From: Candidatus Schekmanbacteria bacterium
Lineage (GTDB): Bacteria > Schekmanbacteria > GWA2-38-11 > J061
DNA length: 64,000 nt
Assembly: GCA_016219965.1 (NCBI GenBank)
Contig: JACRJM010000007.1
Location: 62,001 to 126,000, forward strand
Direction of reading: 5' to 3'
Below the pieces are notes generated by a model, which was not told the DNA's origin, did not search any database, and was given only the letters and a program-made list of their open reading frames with translations. How positions within the stretch are numbered: the first letter of the stretch is position 1; the number at the start of each line of letters is the position of its first letter. This document shows positions 45,837 through 55,080 of this stretch, piece after piece. The translations under genes and the position numbers were made by a program.

Positions 45837-46125
45837 ATATTTTAAAGTTTTATTTTTTTCAGCACCCCGCTTTCACACGCCACCACCTATTCATAAGTGG
45901 TTTAGGCTGATTAATTAGAATTATAATAGTCCAAACATCAACTATTTTAACAAAGATCGTTTTTCAATTCTTTCTCTTCTTCTAACCCCAAGAAGTTACA
46001 AAGTAATTGTAAAAGTCTAGAGAATTTGTCCTGCAAGTAGTTGTTTACTCATTTAAAAAAAGCCTTCCAAATATCACTGCGATAGTATATCAATATTAAT
46101 AATAAATAATATCTTTTTTATCCAT
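45837..46125. promoter_or_regulatory. Divergent intergenic region, possible promoter
   Basis: 289 nt between divergent genes. TATAAT at 45922-45927 is a perfect -10 with TTTAGG at 45901-45906 as a weak -35 (15-nt spacer); it would give a leader of about 190 nt for 46126. A small inverted repeat (ACCAC 45882-45886, GTGGT 45897-45901) is too weak to call. No ORF stands out. Confidence 0.3.
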
Positions 46126-47967
46126 ATGAAGAAAAAAATATTACTTCCGGCCTATTTGGGACTTATAATCTCATTTGGCATTGCAATTATACTTTTGCTT
46201 GTTCGTTTCATGCAAGGTAATTTGGGTAAACCTTTTAATCTCTTATCAAACTACCACTCTGTTCTCCCCAAATCTTTAATAACCGGATTCAGAGTTTATC
46301 TTGGTTATAATGGTCAATTGTTAGAAAGAATATTCCCTTCAAATGGGATATTTCAATATTTCCTATTTGTCATTTCAACTTTATCAGCTTTTACATTAAT
46401 TGGGTTTCTTGTGGGAATTATACTTGGATTAGTTTATTCCATTATTTGCATTTTAACAGGGATACGCGGGAAACAAAAGTTATCTTCAATGAACTTTGAG
46501 TGTAAGAGTTTTTGGCTAATCCTTGTTTTGCTTTTTTCTATTAACTTATCTACAGGCTTCTTACAATCAAGGAATGAGGGATTAAACATCATACTCATTT
46601 CCATTGATACACTTAGAGATGACCACTTAGGATGTTACGGATATTCAAGGAATACTACTCCGAATATAGATCGGTTAGCTGGAAAAAGTATTATTTTTAA
46701 AAATGTGTTTGCTGCTGCTCCCTGGACACTTCCATCACACGTATCAATTATGACCTCCCTTTATCCCAGCCTGCACAGGGTATCAGGAGCCAAAGACAGA
46801 ATCGATGATACACGGGTTACAATTGCTGAAGCACTCATAAGAAATCAATATACGACAGCAGGAGTAATAAGTGTGTCATGGCTTAAATCTTTCTTCGGAT
46901 TTAATCGAGGATTTCAGGAATACATAGAAGATTATGAAAGTAAAGCTACTCCGAATCCAACAGCAGAATCGATAACTAAAAAAGCTATTTTACTTCTTGA
47001 AGAACTTAAACAAAGCGAAAAGTTCTTTTTATTTATCCATTATTTTGACGTTCATGCAACATATGATCCTCCGTCCCCATATGACAAAATATTCAGCCCT
47101 GAATTCAGTTCAAAAAAAACTGATATTTCAAGAGATGATTTAATACAAGAATCTTTGAGACTCAGATCCCCAAAGGAGACGATTTCCAGGGAAGACCTGG
47201 AACGTATAATAGCACTATACGATGGAGAAATAGGATATGTTGACTCTCAAATCGGAGTTCTCCTGAACACTTTGGATTCTATGGGTTTGCTCAATAAAAC
47301 TGCGATAATCTTAACTTCCGATCATGGAGAAGAATTTAAAGAACATGGTTCAATGAGCCATGGGGCTTCTCTATATGACGAAGTTCTAAAAGTCCCTCTC
47401 ATTTTATACAATCCTAAAAATACAAAAGGAATTAAGGTCCAGGAACCTGTGAGTACAATTGATATCGCTCCAACTATTTTATCAATTTCAGGATCACCAA
47501 TTGAAAAAGAATTCCAAGGGATTGATCTAATGAATATCGTTAAGAATAACATGAATAATCAACCACATGAAGATAGGGCTCTGTATAGCGAAGTTAATAT
47601 TGTCGAGAATGAAAAAGTAGCAATCAAGGCTATTCGAAAAAAAAATAACAAGCTGATTAAATCCTATTTAAAAGCAGATGAAATTCAAGATGCAATCAGG
47701 AAGACTGGAAATAAAGGAGAATTCTTTCCACGGCCTCTTATTGGTGAAGAGTTTTATGATTTAAATGCTGACAAAAGTGAACAAAAGAATTTGGTCAATT
47801 TAAAAGAATATATGGGTGATTATTTAGAAATGAAAAGTCAGCTTACTGATTGGACAAAAAACATGGATATGGCAGCCTCTTTATTGCCTTGGTCTGCAAA
47901 AAAAGAAACCGTCAAACTGGATAAAAAGGGTTTAAATGAATTACGGTCCTTAGGCTATATAAAATAG
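46126..47967 (+). CDS. Membrane-anchored sulfatase-like protein with Thr nucleophile
   Basis: A 613-aa protein with four or so N-terminal helices (7-27, 75-110, 129-143) and a sulfatase/alkaline-phosphatase-superfamily domain. Metal ligands: D161 in ILISIDTLRDDHLG and TSDHGEEFKEHG. The nucleophile position is T201 in APWTLPSHVSIMTS, where true sulfatases have the formylglycine Cys/Ser of C/S-x-P-x-R; Thr is the nucleophile in phosphoethanolamine and phosphoglycerol transferases. It therefore more likely moves a phospho-group. It ends ELRSLGYIK. Single-gene unit between divergent and convergent neighbours. Confidence 0.87.
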   Translation: MKKKILLPAYLGLIISFGIAIILLLVRFMQGNLGKPFNLLSNYHSVLPKSLITGFRVYLGYNGQLLERIFPSNGIFQYFLFVISTLSAFTLIGFLVGIILGLVYSIICILTGIRGKQKLSSMNFECKSFWLILVLLFSINLSTGFLQSRNEGLNIILISIDTLRDDHLGCYGYSRNTTPNIDRLAGKSIIFKNVFAAAPWTLPSHVSIMTSLYPSLHRVSGAKDRIDDTRVTIAEALIRNQYTTAGVISVSWLKSFFGFNRGFQEYIEDYESKATPNPTAESITKKAILLLEELKQSEKFFLFIHYFDVHATYDPPSPYDKIFSPEFSSKKTDISRDDLIQESLRLRSPKETISREDLERIIALYDGEIGYVDSQIGVLLNTLDSMGLLNKTAIILTSDHGEEFKEHGSMSHGASLYDEVLKVPLILYNPKNTKGIKVQEPVSTIDIAPTILSISGSPIEKEFQGIDLMNIVKNNMNNQPHEDRALYSEVNIVENEKVAIKAIRKKNNKLIKSYLKADEIQDAIRKTGNKGEFFPRPLIGEEFYDLNADKSEQKNLVNLKEYMGDYLEMKSQLTDWTKNMDMAASLLPWSAKKETVKLDKKGLNELRSLGYIK

Positions 47968-48010
47968 TTAAGACGGTCTGTGTTGTTTCTTTAATAGATA
48001 AAAAAGTTTT

Positions 48011-48745
48011 CTAATCAGTTTTTCTCGCAATGCAAAGCAACGATATTCCGAAAGGAAAATTGAATTTTCTTAGATAATAAGATTCGAATTTAAGGATATA
48101 ATAGAGGATATTGTTTAATAAGTTATTAGTAGGTTTTATATCAGACTCCTTTTCCGATTTTGAAATTCTTTGAATCAATCTAATAACCAAAGCCGGGAAA
48201 AACAAAAAGAAATCAAGATATGATATTTTTTCTATTTCAAACCCTGCCCTTGTCAAAATATCTTTCAATTCATTTTTCCTATATCTTCGTATCCCATGTA
48301 CTACAAGGTCATGCTTACCAAACAGGATTTTAAAAGCAGGAACCCTTATCAAAACTCTTCCGTTCTTTTTGCAAGCAGCATAAAATTGTTTTATCGCTCT
48401 TTCATCATCTTTAACCCCGCTGTGATATAGAACTTCAAAAGATGTTACAAGATCAAAGCTTGCGTTTTTAAACGGGAGAAATTCAATTGAAGAATTGCAT
48501 ATCCTTTTATGGTTTCTTTCCTTTGAATACTTCAAGGCTTCTTCTGAAAAATCTACGCCAAAAGTTTTCCCGAATTTGCTCAGTTTTGTAAGGTTAATTC
48601 CGGTCCCGCATCCCGCATCCAGGATATTCAAGTTATTATCCTTGTAATATTGATCCAGAAGAGATTCTGTAATTACCCACATTCCTTTATACCACCAGTG
48701 ATTTTCTTCCTGCTGGTAGATCAATCTGTAATGGTCTTTTTCCAT
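48011..48745 (-). CDS. Class I SAM-dependent methyltransferase
   Basis: A 244-aa methyltransferase: YQQEENHWWYKGMWVI near the N-terminus is typical of SAM methylases in polysaccharide loci; motif I is ILDAGCGTGINLTKLSKFG, then GVDFSEEALKYSKERN and LVTSFEVLYHSGVKDDERA. A hydrophobic patch at about 178-190 (FFLFFPALVIRLI) may contact the membrane. It is the last gene of the minus-strand run that starts at 51556 and lies 4 nt after the DegT gene. Acceptor unknown. Confidence 0.9.
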   Translation of the reverse strand: MEKDHYRLIYQQEENHWWYKGMWVITESLLDQYYKDNNLNILDAGCGTGINLTKLSKFGKTFGVDFSEEALKYSKERNHKRICNSSIEFLPFKNASFDLVTSFEVLYHSGVKDDERAIKQFYAACKKNGRVLIRVPAFKILFGKHDLVVHGIRRYRKNELKDILTRAGFEIEKISYLDFFLFFPALVIRLIQRISKSEKESDIKPTNNLLNNILYYILKFESYYLRKFNFPFGISLLCIARKTD

Positions 48746-48749
48746 TTGT

Positions 48750-49841
48750 TTATTTAAAGAATTTTTTTATGGAAGTGCAGATATATTCTATTTCTTTATC
48801 TCTTAATTCCGGGAAAAGAGGCAGGGAAAGAATCTCTTTTGAAAATTGTTCGCAGGTTCTGAAATCGCCTTTTTTATATCTGAGATCAGAATATCCTCTC
48901 TGTAAGTGCGCTGGGATAGGATAATGGATAGCTGTTCCTATACCTTTTGCGTACAGGTAATCTTTTAACTTATCTCTTCTCTCTGTCCTAACAACATATA
49001 GATGATATACATGCCTGCTATCTTTATCTTCTTTTGGTGTTAATATAAAGTCTTTAAGCTGCTCGCTATATGATTTTGCAATCTTTCTTCTTCCATTATT
49101 CCACCTGTCTAAATGCTTCAGTTTAATCCTTAATATGGCAGCTTGTATTTCATCTAACCTGCTATTGTACCCTTTAATAATGTGGGTAAATCTAGCGGTT
49201 TCCCCATAATTTCTAAGTAATTTAAGTTTCTGAAATAATTTTTCATTATTAGTAACTATCATACCACCATCTCCATAAGCGCCTAAATTCTTGGTGGGAT
49301 AAAAGCTAAAACATCCAATATCTCCGAATGGAACTTTTACTCCTTTATATTCTGTTCCGTGAGACTGGGCACAATCTTCGATTACCTGAAGATTATACTT
49401 TTTAGCAATATTAATGATATGAGGCATCTGACAAGACTGGCCATAAAGGTGAACAGGAATAATAGCCCGAGTTTTATCAGAAATTTTTTTTTCAATCTTT
49501 GATGTATCTATTGTATAGAATTCATTTATATCAACAAATACAGGAACTGCTCCTGCTGCAGAAATAGCCGCAATCGTAGGTATAGCGGTGTTCGGAACTG
49601 TAATAACCTCATCTCCTCTTTTAATACCACTGGCAAGTAAGGCAAGAAATAAAGCATCAGTTCCAGATGCAACCCCTATCCCGTATTTTTTCCCGATATA
49701 ATCTGCAAACTCTTTTTCAAAGGCTTCAACATTTTGTCCTAAAATAAACCAGCCGCTTTTGAAGACATTTCTTAGGACTTTGCTAAGTTTGGGTTCTATT
49801 GATTCATATTGTCTTTCAAGATTATTGAAGGGAATTTTCAT
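48750..49841 (-). CDS. DegT/DnrJ/EryC1 sugar aminotransferase
   Basis: A 363-aa PLP aminotransferase from ATG 49841; the longer frame to 49883 would overlap the epimerase. N-terminal IPFNNLERQYESIEPKL, PLP-site residues in EDCAQSHGTEYKG, and the Schiff-base lysine K184 in FSFYPTKNLGAYGDGG. It resembles FdtB/QdtB-type 3-amino sugar transaminases, which use glutamate to aminate a keto sugar. It contrasts with the DegT protein at 18527, where this lysine is His. It starts 4 nt after the epimerase gene. Confidence 0.92.
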   Translation of the reverse strand: MKIPFNNLERQYESIEPKLSKVLRNVFKSGWFILGQNVEAFEKEFADYIGKKYGIGVASGTDALFLALLASGIKRGDEVITVPNTAIPTIAAISAAGAVPVFVDINEFYTIDTSKIEKKISDKTRAIIPVHLYGQSCQMPHIINIAKKYNLQVIEDCAQSHGTEYKGVKVPFGDIGCFSFYPTKNLGAYGDGGMIVTNNEKLFQKLKLLRNYGETARFTHIIKGYNSRLDEIQAAILRIKLKHLDRWNNGRRKIAKSYSEQLKDFILTPKEDKDSRHVYHLYVVRTERRDKLKDYLYAKGIGTAIHYPIPAHLQRGYSDLRYKKGDFRTCEQFSKEILSLPLFPELRDKEIEYICTSIKKFFK

Positions 49842-49845
49842 GTTA

Positions 49846-50844
49846 TTACCAGTAATGCTTCTTGTATTTCCTGTAATATTCAATTGTTCTGCTTAATCCT
49901 TCTTCAAGAGATATTTTAGGTTTCCAGGAAAGGGTTTTAGTAATCTTGCTAAAATCAGCGTAATAATCACCTATCTCTATTGCCTTTATTTCTTTAGGAT
50001 ATGGGATACACTTTACCCGTCCTGTCCCGGCAATTTTGACTATCATCTCAGCTATCTCTTTGACTGATACCGGGATCCCGCTCCCTAAATTAAAAATCTC
50101 TCCATCAGCCTTGTCTGAAGCAGCAGCAAGTAACATTGCTTCAACTACATCATCAACATAATTAAAATCTCTTTTCTGAGCGCCCGGCTCATATATGGTT
50201 ATGTCCTGATTATCGATTGCAAGCCTGATAAACCAGTTCAGGAACCCTTGTTTACTGTGTTTCATCATATGTCTTTGACCATACGTATTGGTTAGGCGGA
50301 GGGACACCGCTCTTAATCCGTAAATTTTATGGTAAAGGATGTGATAAGCTTCGCCTGCTGTATTATTTATCCCGTTCACATCAGTAGGTATTAATGGATG
50401 ATTTTCATCTACCGGCAGGTAGAGCGCTTTACCATATTGACCCCTTGTACCGGCAAAAAGGATTTTGACATCAAGATTGTTTTTTAAGCATGCATCGAGA
50501 ATCGATAACTGGCTAACACAATTTACCTGAAGGTCTGTGAAAGGGTCTCTCATGCTGTCTATATGGCTCAAGGTTCCAGCTAAATTGAAAATTATGTCTT
50601 GCTCTCTAACGAGATAATTCATCCCGTAGCTGTCCCGGATATCAGCTATGTTTACCTTTACCCTGTCTTCAATACCATTGATGTTGAATATATTCCCGCC
50701 ATAGTCCGGGATTAGGGAATCTACAAGAAGGACATCGGACCCGAATTCCACAAGGCGGTGGGCAAGAGTACTTCCTATGAAACCCAATCCTCCCGTAATC
50801 ATTATTTTTTTTCGAGCGTAAAATTCTTTGAGATTATCTTCCAC
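49846..50844 (-). CDS. Epimerase/dehydratase-like SDR without the Tyr-x3-Lys pair
   Basis: A 332-aa extended SDR. Nucleotide-binding loop ITGGLGFIGS (16-25), FAGTRGQYG (130-138) in the Ser/Thr position, RLTNTYGQRHMMK and RDFNYVDDVVEAML. In the catalytic helix the usual YxxxK is NGINN (N157 and N161), followed by TAGEAYH, so both catalytic residues are absent. It may still bind NAD and a sugar nucleotide and work by an altered mechanism. GTG start 50844 with AAGGGGAG upstream. Overlaps the preceding GT2 by 11 nt. Confidence 0.85.
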   Translation of the reverse strand: MEDNLKEFYARKKIMITGGLGFIGSTLAHRLVEFGSDVLLVDSLIPDYGGNIFNINGIEDRVKVNIADIRDSYGMNYLVREQDIIFNLAGTLSHIDSMRDPFTDLQVNCVSQLSILDACLKNNLDVKILFAGTRGQYGKALYLPVDENHPLIPTDVNGINNTAGEAYHILYHKIYGLRAVSLRLTNTYGQRHMMKHSKQGFLNWFIRLAIDNQDITIYEPGAQKRDFNYVDDVVEAMLLAAASDKADGEIFNLGSGIPVSVKEIAEMIVKIAGTGRVKCIPYPKEIKAIEIGDYYADFSKITKTLSWKPKISLEEGLSRTIEYYRKYKKHYW

Positions 50845-51556
50845 TTGTGCTCCCCTTTAGAACAACCAGTTTCCACCATAACTGCAATACGTTAATACCA
50901 ACATTAAATATTCTTCTGAAATTAAAAAATTGGGATTTACCATAAGCTCTGAAATAGTGATTTACAGGTACTTCGGCAAATTGAAAACCAGCATCCTGTA
51001 TCTTCTTAACCATTTCAAGGCATATGACCCCGCTGTCATAAGTAAGCTTTATTTTATCGAATACATTCCTTCTTATAAGCCGGAAATCGCAGTCCACATC
51101 ACGTATTTTCAATCCAAACATCACTTTCATCATGTAATGATATAATCTGCCAATAATCTTTCTGTGAAGGGGATCTGACCTCTCTATTTTGTAACCATTT
51201 ACAACATCAATTCCGTTTTTCATTGCATTATATAATAGTTCGAGTTCAGTTACATCATACTGGAAGTCCCCGTCTGTATAAAATATCATATCTTTAGATG
51301 CAGCTGTAAATCCTGAACGAAGCGCTCCTCCATATCCTCTGTTCTTTTCATGCAGAATTACTTTCAATTTGCTGTATTTCAGTTTTAATTCATCAAGTAT
51401 ATTCCGGCTATGATCCGAGCTCCCATCATCTACAACTATAATCTCATAATCGTCAGTGAGTTTCCTGCAGGTCTCATCCATAAGAATAACCATGCTTCCA
51501 ATAGTTCCACCATCATTGTAGCATGGACAAAAAGCAGTAATACTAAGATTCTTCAT
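50834..51556 (-). CDS. GT2 glycosyltransferase, polyprenyl-phosphate sugar synthase-like
   Basis: A 240-aa DPM1-like GT-A enzyme: TAFCPCYNDGGTIGSMV, EIIVVDDGSSDHSRNIL, FYTDGDFQYDVTELELL and IRDVDCDFRLIRRNVF. It has no C-terminal membrane helices. AGGGGAA lies upstream of the ATG. First in the unit 51556-48011 (GT2, SDR, aminotransferase, methyltransferase), which looks like a pathway for one amino-sugar polyprenyl phosphate. Confidence 0.9.
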   Translation of the reverse strand: MKNLSITAFCPCYNDGGTIGSMVILMDETCRKLTDDYEIIVVDDGSSDHSRNILDELKLKYSKLKVILHEKNRGYGGALRSGFTAASKDMIFYTDGDFQYDVTELELLYNAMKNGIDVVNGYKIERSDPLHRKIIGRLYHYMMKVMFGLKIRDVDCDFRLIRRNVFDKIKLTYDSGVICLEMVKKIQDAGFQFAEVPVNHYFRAYGKSQFFNFRRIFNVGINVLQLWWKLVVLKGSTSGR

Positions 51557-51673
51557 TTAGATTCCCCTAAAATCTATTTTAAGGATTTTAGCATTTCTTC
51601 TCATGATATAAGAAATTTCTTTTCTCGATATCTGTATCTGATTTATCTTTCGGGAAATAACCTTTTTTAACAA

Positions 51674-53431
51674 TTATGATTTTTTGAATATAAAAATCTT
51701 CGGGTGATCAAAAACCTTAAATAATAATTCTGCCTGAGCCTCATCAATAACCTTTCCAAGAAGATTTGGATTTGAATCAAATGTCTTTATTAATCTGTAG
51801 CCAAGAGCTTCTGAAAATAAATCCTTGTAGAGGTTGTATTGGGCTGGTGCCAGTTTGGATGCAAGTCTGTTAGTATAGTTTTTATAATACCATTCACTTA
51901 CTATTATATAATCAGCACCCAATAATCTGTCCTTGATATGATTTTTTATATATTCCTGGTCCCTATTATCCGTGTATTCCCATAGTATTTTCTCATTATA
52001 TATAGGTTTTTTTGACTTCTCAACACCTACTAATCCTCTATTAGAACCAAGTGGTACAGTGTAATGATACTGGTTTTCTAAAACAATTACTGAATTAGGC
52101 TTAACATTTTCATATATCCAGTCAGATGCCTGAATCCTCGTATCAGGCGCTGAATAAATATTAGCATAAGACAAAGAGTAAAAAGAAACAGATAAACTAA
52201 CAAGAATTATAGTTAAGGCAGAAAAGTATTTTATGGTTTTATTCCTTGCTCCTGAATTTATATCTACTAGAAACCGTGCCCCAAGGATGATAACAAACGG
52301 GATTAGCGGAAGAATATATCGCATTGTCGTCACTTTCCAGCTTCCAACAATCAGGAAGAAAGGAATTACGAATGCCAATAAAAACTTATCACTCTTTTCT
52401 CTTTTTTTTATGGAGTAAATTATCCCGATACCAGAAACAAGTTCTAATGCAAAGCCCATCCCAAAGAATAAAACATTGTTAATATCGTACCAGTATGGGA
52501 CATTCCCATTATATGAAAACCTCCAATCATTCCAGTCATAGGCTTTATTTTGATAAAAAGAAAAAAAGTTGCCAAGAACTGTTACTGATTCATCCAATCC
52601 CCAGTAGTTTTTGAAATCTAAAACAGAATACGGATTTAAAAAAAGGTATACTGAAACTGTAATTATACTTAAACCGATAAATTCTTTAGAAAATATTTTT
52701 CCTAAATTGCTTCTGCACGAGAATTTCCTTTCTGCCAGCAAATGAGCTATAAACAACGGCAAAAAAAGTATCATTCCGGTCAGTTTCACGGAGAGAGCCA
52801 AACCTAAAGAAACACCTGCCAATATATAATATTTGAAATATTTTTTCTGGAAAATATCAGTAGCCCACATCATGGTAAGAAGCATAAAGAAAATCAGCAT
52901 TGTATCAACAGTGAAAAAATGAGATGCCTGGATGAACCCTACTGTTAAAGCAAAAAACAGAGCTGATAGAATCCCGACTCTAAAGTTGTAAAGTTTTTTA
53001 CCCAAAACGAATGTTAGATAAATTGAAATGCTTCCAAAGAATGCAGAAATAGTTCTGCCGATAATAAAAAGCTCCGGCATATATATTTTCCCAGAAGTCT
53101 CCTCATAGCTATAAAAAGCTTTCAGATAATCTGCAAATTCACTGTAGTGAAATGTTGTCGTTTGCGCAATGTTCCCGTGAAAAAGGTAAGTGATTTTAAA
53201 GTAAATCCATTTCACAAAAAGAAAAATATAAAGAGTTACTGTCCCATAGGAAGAAAATTCCGGGTTTATCGAATTATTAGAGAATATATTATATTCCAGC
53301 CTCAGGGCCTGCCTTATTACAAACAAATGCTCATCCGCATGAAAGGTGTAAGGCAATCCCCATTCTAAACCATAAAATCTAAGACAAGTCCCAAATAGAA
53401 TTATTACCAGAAGGGAGTAGTTATTTACCAT
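51674..53431 (-). CDS. GT-C-type membrane glycosyltransferase (GT39-like)
   Basis: A 585-aa polytopic protein with about ten helices. The first loop is YTFHADEHLFVIRQALRL, with the acidic HADE motif of GT39/ArnT-like proteins, and SYGTVTLYIFLFVKW follows; VSLGLALSVKLTGMILFLPL is the mid-protein signature. The soluble C-terminus is long (about 420-585) and includes ASDWIYENVKPNSVIVLEN. It overlaps the upstream GT-C by 7 nt, so the two are read as one unit with the SGNH gene at 55077. Confidence 0.85.
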   Translation of the reverse strand: MVNNYSLLVIILFGTCLRFYGLEWGLPYTFHADEHLFVIRQALRLEYNIFSNNSINPEFSSYGTVTLYIFLFVKWIYFKITYLFHGNIAQTTTFHYSEFADYLKAFYSYEETSGKIYMPELFIIGRTISAFFGSISIYLTFVLGKKLYNFRVGILSALFFALTVGFIQASHFFTVDTMLIFFMLLTMMWATDIFQKKYFKYYILAGVSLGLALSVKLTGMILFLPLFIAHLLAERKFSCRSNLGKIFSKEFIGLSIITVSVYLFLNPYSVLDFKNYWGLDESVTVLGNFFSFYQNKAYDWNDWRFSYNGNVPYWYDINNVLFFGMGFALELVSGIGIIYSIKKREKSDKFLLAFVIPFFLIVGSWKVTTMRYILPLIPFVIILGARFLVDINSGARNKTIKYFSALTIILVSLSVSFYSLSYANIYSAPDTRIQASDWIYENVKPNSVIVLENQYHYTVPLGSNRGLVGVEKSKKPIYNEKILWEYTDNRDQEYIKNHIKDRLLGADYIIVSEWYYKNYTNRLASKLAPAQYNLYKDLFSEALGYRLIKTFDSNPNLLGKVIDEAQAELLFKVFDHPKIFIFKKS

Positions 53432-55080
53432 ATTGGAGTTGGCGACACGGTAGTAAAATCTTTAGTCAGTTTTATTATTATGTGGATATTATTGAATATC
53501 AGGAATGCAAATATTATAAGAAATATCGACCTTATCCAAAGTCTTGTCCTTGAAACAAATATTAATGTAGCGATAATTAACGGCAATATTATAAGCATCA
53601 AGTGCTTTGTTTGCCTCCAGTCAGTAAGAGAGAAAATTATACCGCCAATAATAAACCATAATCCCAAAATTGCTTTTTTTTCATTAATTTTAAAAATGCT
53701 ATAGATAGTCAAAGGCAAAGCTACAATCAGGAACGGAAAACCGAGATGGTCACCAAACTCTTTCCATAATCCTACGATTGAAGGATATTCTAAATTCTTC
53801 GCATCATTAACTATCTGAGAGCTAGTCACCCTGACATCGTTTAGAGAAAATCTTTGGACTAAATGATAGGTGATCTGATCTTCAATGAATGCCTTGGGAT
53901 TTACAAGGAAACCATATGTCCAAAATATCAATATTCCCAGAATAAAGCCCTGTATCATCCTGTCATATAGAGGTGATGTTAGTTTTGCAAACAAATTGCC
54001 TCTTTCATTAAGGATTCTCATTAAAGCAACAGCCAAGATGAATATTACCATTTTTTGATCCATTAACGCTGCAAAACAACCTGATAAAAACAGCAAAACC
54101 TCAAATAATTTACCCTGTTTTTCATTTACGTTATTATGCATGTACAGATAGATCATTATTAATAAACAAAAGGTATCTACCGCCATATATCCGCCGTAAG
54201 ATAACCTTACAAATACTTCTGGAATCGTGAAAAAAATAATTGGTCCAATTACAGAAAAGAAAAATGATTGCGTCAGTGTGTAAAGCAAATAAAATAAAAT
54301 TATCAGGCTCAAACTGCTAAAGAAGATATTGGGCATCCTCGTTGCGAGCAAATGAGGTTCAGCATAGAATTTATGCAAGTCGTTGCGCCAATTTTTAAAA
54401 ACCATTTCTTTAGTGTTTTTCTCCTCGAGTTCCTTTTCAGCAGATATGGCTGACTGATAGTAGTAGGATAACCCATCTAATTGATCTAAAAACAAGGAAG
54501 TATAACCTATATAAAGATGAAGCATTAAAGGGTGAGCAAAGTAATAAACAGTCCCTCTGTTAGTTACCATATAAGGTTTCATATGGTGCATGATACCGTA
54601 AGCAGTACCTTGCGTTTCCATATCCTGATCCTCTAAAGGAGGAACATATCTCGTGGCACCCATGTATAGAATTGAATATATAACAATTGAAATAATTAGA
54701 ATAAAAACAAGGTGCTTGGATTGGATCTTTCGCTTTAATATATCTTCAGTTCTTTTAGGTAATAAAATCCCTATGTTGCTAACAAGGAATAAATAAATCA
54801 GCATGTTGGTTGAAGATATTCTTATTTGAGAAATGTAAAAAAAAACACACCCGGAAATCAATATTAGAGAAGATATGCAAACAGTGAGAAAGATAATAAG
54901 TATTAAATCATTCGTTTTTTCCTTAAAGAAAACAGCCCAGCAATATCCCGGAATAATAAAAATCATCAGACCTATTAAAATTGAAAAAGCCGACTTGGGA
55001 ATGAAGTGGATAAAATAGTGAAGGTAATAGACAAGAAAAATAAGGTTGCAGGCAATAAACAATTTTAATTTCTTTATCAT
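53425..55080 (-). CDS. Large GT-C-like membrane protein
   Basis: A 551-aa polytopic protein with about twelve helices. The loop PPLEDQDMETQGTAYGIM carries several acidic residues in the GT-C position, then TNRGTVYYFAHPLMLHLYIG. No exact family recognised. The C-terminus is a run of helices with no large soluble domain. ATGA overlap with the upstream SGNH hydrolase and a 7-nt overlap with the next GT-C gene imply strict co-translation and a joint function. Confidence 0.75.
   Translation of the reverse strand: MIKKLKLFIACNLIFLVYYLHYFIHFIPKSAFSILIGLMIFIIPGYCWAVFFKEKTNDLILIIFLTVCISSLILISGCVFFYISQIRISSTNMLIYLFLVSNIGILLPKRTEDILKRKIQSKHLVFILIISIVIYSILYMGATRYVPPLEDQDMETQGTAYGIMHHMKPYMVTNRGTVYYFAHPLMLHLYIGYTSLFLDQLDGLSYYYQSAISAEKELEEKNTKEMVFKNWRNDLHKFYAEPHLLATRMPNIFFSSLSLIILFYLLYTLTQSFFFSVIGPIIFFTIPEVFVRLSYGGYMAVDTFCLLIMIYLYMHNNVNEKQGKLFEVLLFLSGCFAALMDQKMVIFILAVALMRILNERGNLFAKLTSPLYDRMIQGFILGILIFWTYGFLVNPKAFIEDQITYHLVQRFSLNDVRVTSSQIVNDAKNLEYPSIVGLWKEFGDHLGFPFLIVALPLTIYSIFKINEKKAILGLWFIIGGIIFSLTDWRQTKHLMLIILPLIIATLIFVSRTRLWIRSIFLIIFAFLIFNNIHIIIKLTKDFTTVSPTPIW

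Noticed and set aside
45882-45901. Inverted repeat as a terminator
   Set aside because: Only 5 bp with a 10-nt loop and no T-run; it lies between divergent starts, not after a gene.
46126-47967. True formylglycine sulfatase
   Set aside because: The nucleophile position is Thr, not Cys/Ser in C/S-x-P-x-R, so the formylglycine modification cannot occur there.
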